A DNA stretch of 64,000 nucleotides from Acetobacter vaccinii (GTDB taxonomy: Bacteria > Pseudomonadota > Alphaproteobacteria > Acetobacterales > Acetobacteraceae). Below the pieces are notes generated by a model that saw only the letters and a program-made list of their open reading frames with translations, was not told where the DNA came from and made no database searches. Positions 1-6,807 of the stretch are shown here, in pieces. The number at the start of each line of letters is the position of its first letter. Within the stretch, counting starts at the first letter, position 1. Both the position numbers and the translations under genes were made by a program. The stretch spans positions 2,276,001-2,340,000 of the forward strand of contig NZ_CP043506.1 of the NCBI RefSeq assembly GCF_008365315.1. The letters run 5' to 3'.

Positions 1-465
1 CAGGATACGGCCGGGCAGGCGTATGAGGAGGCGCACCGTCTGGCCCGTCTGTCAGCCCTGATCGAGCAGGGGCTGAGCGGGCATGTTGATATCCGCACCG
101 AAATAGCACGGGCGGGCTTTGGCCACATGCCGCTGCGTATGCGCGCCATCCATGTGCCGCCGCGTGTGGTGGTGGATAATGCTGTATCCAACACCTACAC
201 GGTCATAGAAATCAACGGCCGCGACAGACCCGGCCTGCTGTATGATGTGACGGAAGCCATGAGCCGGGAAAACCTCCAGATCGCCTCGGCCCACATCACT
301 ACCTATGGTGTACGGGCGGTGGACGTTTTTTACGTCAAGGATCTGTTTGGTCTCAAAATTACCGACAAGAAGCGGCTGGAAGAAATCCGTGAAAGACTGC
401 TGGCAGGGCTGAAGGAAGCCGAGGCCGAAGCCAGCGCCCAGGCCGAAACGCGCTATTCGGCCTGA
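1..465 (+). CDS. glnD: [protein-PII] uridylyltransferase GlnD, C-terminal part (5' end cut by window)
   Basis: The reading frame is open from the first base and ends in TGA at 463-465, giving the last 154 residues. The final ~85 residues form an ACT domain, recognisable by the segment INGRDRPGLLYDVT, with a second strand set around ITTYGVRAVDVFYV. This is the usual C-terminal ACT repeat of GlnD. Known role of the family: it uridylylates and deuridylylates PII proteins in response to glutamine, which binds the ACT domains. The nucleotidyltransferase and HD domains lie outside the window, so catalytic residues cannot be checked. The gene faces the minus-strand NUDIX gene across a 20 bp gap with no evident terminator. 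Another ACT-domain protein is possible but the match to the GlnD C-terminus is good. Confidence 0.9.
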   Translation, partial: QDTAGQAYEEAHRLARLSALIEQGLSGHVDIRTEIARAGFGHMPLRMRAIHVPPRVVVDNAVSNTYTVIEINGRDRPGLLYDVTEAMSRENLQIASAHITTYGVRAVDVFYVKDLFGLKITDKKRLEEIRERLLAGLKEAEAEASAQAETRYSA

Positions 466-485
466 GGCAGTACGGGGTGTGCCAC

Positions 486-1355
486 TTAACCAGCGGCACC
501 GTAGCCGGGGCTGAGGGGGGATAGCCCCTTGTCCAGCCCGGAACGCAGGGCCGCCCCGACCGGGCTTGTCGGGTCAATCAGCCCTTGGCGCAGGAACAGG
601 TCGATCAGAACCAGGGCGACATTGAACTTGAAGTCGTCCGTGTCCCGCACAATGCGGAAGGCTTCTTCCAGCGGCATGAGCGTGAAGGATTCCACCTCAC
701 CATCGGCGGCAGAGGGTTCAAAGCTTTCGGGCAGGTAGAGGTCGTAGCAATAGAGCACGTCCCGCCGCAGCCCCTCAGGACGGTTGAGCGCGTAGAGGAT
801 ACGCCCTGTCTGGGTGGCCTGTGCGGCCAGAGCGGCTGGTATGCTCGCTTCCTCCGCCGCTTCCTTCAGCAGTGCCTCCTGTGGGGAATGTCCGGCAGGC
901 ACGCCCCCGGCCACCAGATGGTCCAGCTTGGACGGGTCCAGCCGCTTGTTGGCGGCGCGGCGGCCTGTCCACAGGTGCAGGCCATCTGCACGGCGGACCA
1001 GCCCGTTCATATGCACCCCAACGGCCACTAGCCCGAACAGCGGTAACGCCCCCCGGTCAATACGACCCACCACTGGCCCACCCAGATCGGGCACGACATC
1101 AAACAACTCGTGGTGAGATTTGTAGAACCCTTCCTGCGTCAGAACCTCTCCCAATTGCTCCAACTGGGCAGGGACGGGAAGGTCAAAGCCGGTTGCGGGG
1201 GTGCCTAGCCCTTCCTGTTCCAGCCGAGCGAACAGCTCGGGGGTAACCCACCCGGCGGGCTGGCCTGCAAGCGAGAACGAAGCGCGCTCACCCGGCAGGG
1301 TGGCTGTGTTGCAGTGCTGGAGGTGGCGCAGAAAGGAGCTGGTGTCGGATGGCAT
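486..1355 (-). CDS. NUDIX hydrolase with DUF4743 N-terminal domain
   Basis: A 289-residue protein with two parts. The N-terminal ~115 residues resemble DUF4743, the domain in front of the NUDIX fold in fungal and plant thiamine-diphosphate-related NUDIX proteins. The NUDIX fold follows, with the box around GGVPAGHSPQEALLKEAAEE. Compared with the consensus GX5EX7REUXEEXGU, the first Glu is His and the Arg is Lys, while the metal-binding KE..EE core is kept. Substrate is unknown; relatives act on thiamine diphosphate analogues, so a house-cleaning role is an inference. I chose the ATG at 1353-1355, which has AGGA about 6 nt upstream; an in-frame GTG-type extension to 1382 is possible. It is divergent from the ABC exporter with a very short gap. 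Confidence 0.85.
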   Translation of the reverse strand: MPSDTSSFLRHLQHCNTATLPGERASFSLAGQPAGWVTPELFARLEQEGLGTPATGFDLPVPAQLEQLGEVLTQEGFYKSHHELFDVVPDLGGPVVGRIDRGALPLFGLVAVGVHMNGLVRRADGLHLWTGRRAANKRLDPSKLDHLVAGGVPAGHSPQEALLKEAAEEASIPAALAAQATQTGRILYALNRPEGLRRDVLYCYDLYLPESFEPSAADGEVESFTLMPLEEAFRIVRDTDDFKFNVALVLIDLFLRQGLIDPTSPVGAALRSGLDKGLSPLSPGYGAAG

Positions 1356-1471
1356 GAAAGATCCTGTTATCCTGTGCCACAAAGGCCGGGGTGCCCGTTA
1401 TCGGGTGTGGTGGGGGCTGTGGCAAGGTTTGTGGGGCTTGCAAAAATTGCTCGGCATGTCACATCCAAAGC

Positions 1472-3280
1472 ATGTCTCCCCGTCGCGCGGTGTCCGGGCC
1501 GCTTAAGAAACCCGTTTCCGTTACCTTTGTCCGCCTGCTGCCCTATCTGTGGCCGGAGGGAAACCACGCCCTGCGCTGGCGGGTGGTGCTGGTGCTGCTT
1601 GTCATGGCGGCGGGGGAGGTCGCAACCCTTGCCGTGCCGCTGGTATACAGCCGGGTGGTGGACGGGTTTGTCCACCCGGCGAGCCTTGCCATGGCTCCGG
1701 CCCTGCTGATTTTAGGCTACGGGCTGGTGCGGCTTATAGCTGCGGTGCTGACCAACCTGCGCGACGCGCTGTTTGCCCCTGTGCGCTTTCGGGTGGCGCG
1801 GCAGGCGGCGTATCGCAGTTTCCAGCACATGCATGCACTGTCGCTGCGCTTCCACCTCGACAGGCGCACAGGGGGTGTGACCCGCGCTATCGAGCGTGGC
1901 ACGGAAGCGGTGGAAACACTGCTGCGTATGCTCATGTCCATTTCTCCCACCATCTTGCAGGCCGTGCTGGTGATTGTGGTCATCTGGCGCTTTTTCGACT
2001 GGCGCTACGTGGCGCTGATGGTGCTGATGGTGCTGGCCTATATTCTGTTCACGGTGCGCTTTACCACATGGCGGCTGGGGGTGCGCCGCCGCATGAACGA
2101 CACCAGTAGTGAGGCAACAGGCAAGGCACTGGACAGCCTACTGAACTACGAGACCGTCAAATACTTCGGTAATGAGGAGCACGAGGCCAAGCGCTATGAC
2201 AGCGCCCAGGCCCGGTACGAGCAGGCTGCGTTGACAACGCAGTATTCCCTCGGGCTGCTCAACTTCGGGCAGGCGGCCATTATTGCGGTCTCACTTGCGG
2301 CGATCATGCTGCTGGGGGGGCGGGATGTGGAGGTCGGGCGCATAACGGTGGGTGAGTTTGTCATGCTCAACACCTACCTGTTGCAGCTTTACGGGCCGCT
2401 GAACTTTCTGGGATCTGTCTATTCCGGCATCCGCACGGCTCTGGTTGATCTGGAGCACATGCTCGGGCTGGTTGATGAGCCTGTGGAGGTGTCCGACACA
2501 GCCGAGCCGGTGGCTTTGACCACACGCCTGTCTGCCTCACACCCCGCGCGGGTGGAGTTCCGCAATGTCGGATTCGGCTACAGGCCGGACAGGCAGATCC
2601 TGCATGACGTCAGTTTTGTTGTGGAGCCGGGGCACAAGACCGCCATCGTGGGCAGCACCGGGGCGGGTAAATCCACCATCAGCCGGTTGCTGTTCCGCTT
2701 TTACGACGTTACCTCCGGCGCGGTGCTGCTGGATGGGCATGACATCCGTGACTGCCGTCAGGCTGACCTGAGAGCAGCCATAGGCGTTGTCCCGCAGGAT
2801 ACGGTGCTGTTCAACGACACCATTGGCTACAACATCGCCTATGGCCGTATGGACGCCACGCCAGAGGACGTGGAGCAGGCAGCACGGCTGGCCCAGATCC
2901 ACGACTTCATTACGTCCCTGCCGGAAGGCTACGACACCCAGGTGGGTGAACGTGGGCTGAAACTGTCGGGGGGCGAGAAGCAGCGCGTGGCCATTGCCCG
3001 CACGATTTTGAAAGACCCACGGGTTCTTGTGCTTGACGAGGCCACCAGCGCGTTGGACACACATACCGAAAAGGAAATTCAGACGGCGCTGAAAGCTGTT
3101 TCGGCCCGGCGGACGACCCTCGTGATCGCGCATCGGCTTTCCACCATTGTGGATGCGGATGATATTCTGGTCATGAAGCAAGGCCGTGTGGCCGAGCGTG
3201 GCACCCATGCCGACCTGCTGGCCCTGGGTGGGCAGTACGCCGCCATGTGGGCCGCGCAGGCCAGTGACGAGGGCGCCTGA
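1472..3280 (+). CDS. Atm1-type ABC transporter, fused permease and ATPase
   Basis: About 602 residues with an N-terminal six-helix ABC transmembrane domain and a C-terminal nucleotide-binding domain, the layout of the ABCB7/HMT1/Atm1 half-transporters that work as homodimers. The family marker NYETVKYFGNEEHE is present in the membrane domain. The ATPase part has Walker A GSTGAGKST (near residue 394), Q-loop region VVPQDTVLF, signature LSGGEKQR, Walker B VLVLDEATSALD and the switch histidine in IAHRLST. Family members export glutathione-linked sulfur or metal compounds and support Fe-S cluster and metal homeostasis. The frame stays open up to a GTG at 1391, which would add 27 residues; no start has a strong ribosome site, so the 5' end is uncertain. 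Confidence 0.85.
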   Translation: MSPRRAVSGPLKKPVSVTFVRLLPYLWPEGNHALRWRVVLVLLVMAAGEVATLAVPLVYSRVVDGFVHPASLAMAPALLILGYGLVRLIAAVLTNLRDALFAPVRFRVARQAAYRSFQHMHALSLRFHLDRRTGGVTRAIERGTEAVETLLRMLMSISPTILQAVLVIVVIWRFFDWRYVALMVLMVLAYILFTVRFTTWRLGVRRRMNDTSSEATGKALDSLLNYETVKYFGNEEHEAKRYDSAQARYEQAALTTQYSLGLLNFGQAAIIAVSLAAIMLLGGRDVEVGRITVGEFVMLNTYLLQLYGPLNFLGSVYSGIRTALVDLEHMLGLVDEPVEVSDTAEPVALTTRLSASHPARVEFRNVGFGYRPDRQILHDVSFVVEPGHKTAIVGSTGAGKSTISRLLFRFYDVTSGAVLLDGHDIRDCRQADLRAAIGVVPQDTVLFNDTIGYNIAYGRMDATPEDVEQAARLAQIHDFITSLPEGYDTQVGERGLKLSGGEKQRVAIARTILKDPRVLVLDEATSALDTHTEKEIQTALKAVSARRTTLVIAHRLSTIVDADDILVMKQGRVAERGTHADLLALGGQYAAMWAAQASDEGA

Positions 3281-3328
3281 AAGCCCAAACCCCACGCCCC
3301 CAGGCTGGGGCAGAGAAGGAGAGAGACA

Positions 3329-3625
3329 ATGGCCCATACAGAAGGGCAGGATAGCGGCCCAGCCCCCCAGCAGCCTGAAGTGCCCGAGGACCTGGCCCGT
3401 TGCGCCATGGTGGTCGAACACGCCATCGAACACCTGCATAACGAGAAGTTCCCCGACCTTGCCATAGCCTCCGCCCTGTTGGGTGGGTCGCTGGGTGTGC
3501 TGGCCCGTAGCATGGACCCGCAGACAATCCTGCGTATTCTCGACTCTGCGGCAAACAGCGTGCGTATGGGCGATGTCCATGCCTCCGTAACCGCAGCAGA
3601 GAACGCCCAGAGCGAGAAAGACTGA
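3329..3625 (+). CDS. Conserved-looking small protein of unknown function
   Basis: A 98-residue protein I do not recognise. The ATG at 3329 follows AAGGAGAGAGA with good spacing, and the frame has the codon bias of its neighbours, so it is very likely real. It has an acidic, Gln/Pro-rich N-terminus and two predicted amphipathic helices (around LARCAMVVEHAIEHLHNEKF and PQTILRILDSAANSVRMGD). There is no signal peptide, membrane segment or metal motif. It follows the Atm1-type exporter by 48 bp, probably in the same transcript, and precedes the rpmB promoter. A link to the exporter is only positional. Confidence 0.7.
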   Translation: MAHTEGQDSGPAPQQPEVPEDLARCAMVVEHAIEHLHNEKFPDLAIASALLGGSLGVLARSMDPQTILRILDSAANSVRMGDVHASVTAAENAQSEKD

Positions 3626-3634
3626 GCGTAACCC

Positions 3635-3663
3635 TTGACTGTAGGCGATGGCTCAGTCATAAG
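3635..3663 (+). promoter_or_regulatory. Sigma-70-type promoter for rpmB
   Basis: TTGACT (3635-3640), a 17 nt spacer and CATAAG (3658-3663) match the housekeeping consensus 5/6 and 4/6 with ideal spacing. It lies about 80 nt before the rpmB start and just after the unknown small gene, so rpmB probably has its own transcript. Confidence 0.55.
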
Positions 3664-3742
3664 CCGCGCCAAACCCGAGTGTGGTCGCGGGACGTCAGTC
3701 TCGGCCCTCTGTTCCTTTTTTCATCAAGACAAGGATGAGACA

Positions 3743-4048
3743 ATGTCCCGTCGTTGCCAGATCACCGGCAAGGGCGTGCTGACCGGAAATAACGTCAGCC
3801 ATGCCAATAACAAATCCCGCCGTCGTTTCCTGCCCAACCTGCAGGAAGCTTCGCTGGTTTCCGAAATCCTCGGCTTTGCCGTGCGTATGCGCGTCAGCGC
3901 TCGTGGTCTGCGTACCATCGAGCACAATGGCGGGCTTGATGCCTTCCTGCTGAGCACACCCAACCGCAAGCTTCCCACCGAAGCCCAGGTGGTCAAGCGC
4001 CGCGTTCAGCGCGCCCAGGCCAAAAAGCAGGAAGCCGCAGCCGCCTGA
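3743..4048 (+). CDS. rpmB: 50S ribosomal protein L28
   Basis: A 101-residue basic protein opening with [23 protein letters not shown], the typical L28 start of alphaproteobacteria, followed by RRFLPNLQ and [17 protein letters not shown]. It is a structural protein of the large ribosomal subunit. The ATG at 3743 follows AAGGATGAGA; the longer open frame from 3635 overlaps the promoter and is not coding. The C-terminus is an Ala/Lys-rich tail common in this class. The length is normal for the long alphaproteobacterial form. It is monocistronic by appearance, with its own promoter upstream and a possible hairpin terminator downstream. Confidence 0.97.
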   Translation: MSRRCQITGKGVLTGNNVSHANNKSRRRFLPNLQEASLVSEILGFAVRMRVSARGLRTIEHNGGLDAFLLSTPNRKLPTEAQVVKRRVQRAQAKKQEAAAA

Positions 4049-4072
4049 GCCATTGCTGCCCAGTAAGGTTGC

Positions 4073-4117
4073 GCCGGGCTCCGCCAGTATGGCAACAGGG
4101 CCCGGCCTGTCTGGTTT
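4073..4117 (+). terminator. Possible rpmB terminator hairpin
   Basis: GCCGGGC (4073-4079) pairs with GCCCGGC (4100-4106), with an inner GCCA/TGGC stem, about 25 nt after the rpmB stop. The following sequence has only a TTTT after a short C/T stretch, so this is a weak candidate. Confidence 0.4.
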
Positions 4118-4271
4118 TGGGTGCTTGGCAGTGTGCCAGCATCTTCGTCTATCGGCCGGTGTCCGCCGCCGGGTTGTCTGAGGCTTAGGCCACAGGTGAC
4201 GCAACGGTGTTCCGAGGCCGCAGGCGCGAAGGGTTTTCCGTTCGCGCCTGACCTGTTTTCTGGAGGTTTTC

Positions 4272-6359
4272 GTGTCCGCCCAGTCTGATCTCTCCAAAAT
4301 CCGTAATATTGGTATTACCGCGCATATTGACGCCGGTAAGACGACCACGACCGAGCGTATTCTGTATTACACCGGCGTGTCCCACAAAATTGGTGAAGTG
4401 CACGAAGGCAACACCACCACAGACTACATGGCCCAGGAACGTGAGCGTGGTATTACCATCACCTCCGCCGCCGTGACCTGTGACTGGAAAGATCACCGGA
4501 TCAACATCATCGACACCCCCGGACACATTGACTTCAACATCGAAGTCAACCGTTCGCTGCGCGTGCTCGATGGCGCCGTGTTCATCATCGAAGGTGTGGC
4601 GGGCGTGCAGCCCCAGTCCGAAACCAACTGGCGTCTGGCTGACCGGTACAATGTGCCGCGCATCATCTTCATCAACAAGCTGGACCGTACAGGGGCGGAC
4701 TTCTACCGCGCATTCGACACCCTGAAGGAAAAGCTCGACATCATTGCCATTCCGCTGCAGCTTCCCATCGGTGCGGAAGATCAGTTCCTTGGCGTTGTCG
4801 ATCTGGTGGAAATGAAAGCCATCGTCTGGGAAGGCGGTGAACTGGGCGCGAAGTTCCACGACGAAGAAATTCCTGCCGACCTGAAGGAAAAGGCCGCTGA
4901 AGCGCGCCAGAACCTGCTGGACACGGCCCTGGCAGTTGATGAAGCCGCTATGGAAGAATACTTCGAAAACGGCGACGTCTCTGTTGAGACCCTCAAGCGC
5001 TGCATCAAGAAGGGCGCCATCAGCGGTGAATTCCGCCCCGTCCTGTGCGGCACGGCGTTCAAGAACAAGGGCGTGCAGCCGCTGCTCGATGGCATCATCG
5101 ACTACCTGCCGGCTCCTAACGACGTTGAAGGCATCCGTTGCGCTCCGCCCGAAGGTGAAGACGCGGACGAAAACAACCAGCCGATCCTGCCGGTTGACCC
5201 GGACGGCAAGTTTGCTGGTCTGGCGTTCAAGATCATCAACGACAAATACGGCACGCTGACCTTTGTGCGCGTCTATCGCGGCGTTCTGAAGACGGGTGAC
5301 ACCGTCCTCAACACCACGAAGGGCCATAAGGAACGTATCGGCCGTATCTACCAGATGCATGCCGACAAGCGTGAAGAACTGACGGAAGTGCATGCGGGTG
5401 ATATCGCTGCTTTCGTGGGGCTGAAAGACACCCAGACGGGTGACACGCTGTCCGACAGTTCCGATCCGGTTGTGCTGGAACGTATGTCCTTCCCGGTTCC
5501 GGTTATCGACATCTCCGTCGAGCCGAAGACCAAGGACGCAGTCGAGAAGATGACACTGGCCCTGCAGAAGCTGGCCGGTGAAGATCCCTCCCTGCAGCTC
5601 AAGACCGACCAGGAAACCGGCCAGACCATTCTGTCGGGCATGGGCGAACTGCACCTTGACATCATCATCGACCGTCTGCGTCGTGAATATGGTGTTGAGG
5701 CCAATGTGGGCGCACCGCAGGTGGCTTACCGCGAAACCATTTCGCAGCCGCATACGGAAACCTATACCCACAAGAAGCAGTCTGGTGGTTCGGGCCAGTT
5801 CGCTGAAGTGAAGATCAAGTTCGAGCCGGTTGAGCGGAACGACGGTATCCTCTTCGAAAACCAGGTTGTTGGTGGCACTGTGCCGCGCGAATACATCCCG
5901 GCTGTCGAAAAAGGTATCCGCGTTCAGTCCTCCACGGGCGTTCTGGCTGGCTTCCCGACAGTGGACTTCAAGTTCACGCTGCTTGACGGTAAGTACCATG
6001 ACGTTGACTCGTCCGCTCTGGCGTTCGAAATCGCGGCAAAGGCCTGCTTCCGTGAAGGCATGAAGAAAGCCTCTCCGATCATCCTCGAACCGATCATGGA
6101 CGTGGAAATCACCACGCCGAACGATCACGTGGGTGACGTGGTGGGTGACCTCAACCGTCGTCGTGGGATGATCCAGAGCCAGGAAACATCCGGTTCCACC
6201 GTGATGGTCCGCGCCTTTGTGCCGCTGAAGGAAATGTTCGGCTACATTTCTCACCTGCGGTCCATGACCAAGGGTCGTGCATCCTTCACGATGCAGTTCC
6301 ACCACTACGACCCCGTGCCGCGCAACGTTGCGGAAGAAATCATGGCGCAGTCGCGCTGA
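4272..6359 (+). CDS. fusA: Translation elongation factor G
   Basis: A 695-residue protein with all EF-G landmarks: P-loop AHIDAGKTT (residues 17-25), switch [15 protein letters not shown] of the G4 box, domain II, and the C-terminal domains IV and V ending in [16 protein letters not shown]. It is the GTPase that moves tRNA and mRNA through the ribosome. The start is GTG at 4272, set by TGGAGG ten bases upstream; no in-frame ATG fits. The gene stands alone here rather than in the str operon (rpsL-rpsG-fusA-tuf), and is closed by a strong terminator. Its length and motifs are ordinary and indicate a functional copy. Confidence 0.97.
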   Translation: MSAQSDLSKIRNIGITAHIDAGKTTTTERILYYTGVSHKIGEVHEGNTTTDYMAQERERGITITSAAVTCDWKDHRINIIDTPGHIDFNIEVNRSLRVLDGAVFIIEGVAGVQPQSETNWRLADRYNVPRIIFINKLDRTGADFYRAFDTLKEKLDIIAIPLQLPIGAEDQFLGVVDLVEMKAIVWEGGELGAKFHDEEIPADLKEKAAEARQNLLDTALAVDEAAMEEYFENGDVSVETLKRCIKKGAISGEFRPVLCGTAFKNKGVQPLLDGIIDYLPAPNDVEGIRCAPPEGEDADENNQPILPVDPDGKFAGLAFKIINDKYGTLTFVRVYRGVLKTGDTVLNTTKGHKERIGRIYQMHADKREELTEVHAGDIAAFVGLKDTQTGDTLSDSSDPVVLERMSFPVPVIDISVEPKTKDAVEKMTLALQKLAGEDPSLQLKTDQETGQTILSGMGELHLDIIIDRLRREYGVEANVGAPQVAYRETISQPHTETYTHKKQSGGSGQFAEVKIKFEPVERNDGILFENQVVGGTVPREYIPAVEKGIRVQSSTGVLAGFPTVDFKFTLLDGKYHDVDSSALAFEIAAKACFREGMKKASPIILEPIMDVEITTPNDHVGDVVGDLNRRRGMIQSQETSGSTVMVRAFVPLKEMFGYISHLRSMTKGRASFTMQFHHYDPVPRNVAEEIMAQSR

Positions 6360-6389
6360 TTGCTTTCAAAACAGTTCGGCTGATATCAG

Positions 6390-6421
6390 GGCTGCTCCCG
6401 CAAGGGAGCAGCCTTTTTATT
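6390..6421 (+). terminator. Rho-independent terminator of fusA
   Basis: GGCTGCTCCC (6390-6399) and GGGAGCAGCC (6404-6413) form a perfect 10 bp stem with a GCAA tetraloop, followed by TTTTTATTT. It begins 30 nt after the fusA stop. Confidence 0.93.
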
Positions 6422-6757
6422 TGGGGGTAAGGCCAGCATTGTGGGGGGTGCCAGGTAGTGAGGGCAGGTTCTGCCATGCCGCCGTGAGGTTGGGCATACG
6501 GCTCCCTTGGCACACGGAACAGGGTGCTATGCGTCTGTTGGTATTTTAGAAAAAGGGAGCAGGAGGGTGCCCATTGCTTCTGGCGCGCCTCTTGGAATGG
6601 GCAGGCTTTCAGCCTTTCTGACACTCATTTTGGAAGCAGGGGCAGCAGGAGGAAGAGCCGGTCGGTTCGATCCTGACAAGGCAGGATTCCGAACACCATG
6701 CGCAGAACAAGAGGGCTGGCGCGGACCTGAGAGGTAACCCTAAAATGGGGTAACGCT
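6422..6757. other. Gene-free spacer between fusA and ppc
   Basis: About 340 bp without a credible gene. The only plus-strand ORF (6507-6737, 76 codons) has no ribosome site or recognisable sequence, and no tRNA cloverleaf can be drawn. Apart from the fusA terminator on its left and the ppc-side hairpin on its right, I see nothing in it. Confidence 0.5.
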
Positions 6758-6794
6758 ACCTACAGGCCATGGTCAAAGCCATGCGCCTGTAGGT
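6758..6794 (-). repeat. Strong hairpin just downstream of ppc
   Basis: ACCTACAGG (6758-6766) and CCTGTAGGT (6786-6794) pair perfectly, and CATGG (6768-6772) pairs with CCATG (6779-6783) inside, leaving a 6 nt loop. It lies 13 nt beyond the ppc stop. No U-run follows on the minus strand, so it is either a non-canonical terminator or an mRNA-stabilising stem. Confidence 0.6.
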
Positions 6795-6807
6795 GTGTCG
6801 GGGTGTT

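Noticed and set aside
4185..6305. 706-codon open frame on the minus strand opposite fusA
   Set aside because: It mirrors the codon bias of fusA, has no recognisable domain, and lies wholly antisense to an unmistakable EF-G gene.
6507..6737. 76-codon ORF between fusA and ppc
   Set aside because: No ribosome site, no similarity, and unlike the coding pattern of neighbours.
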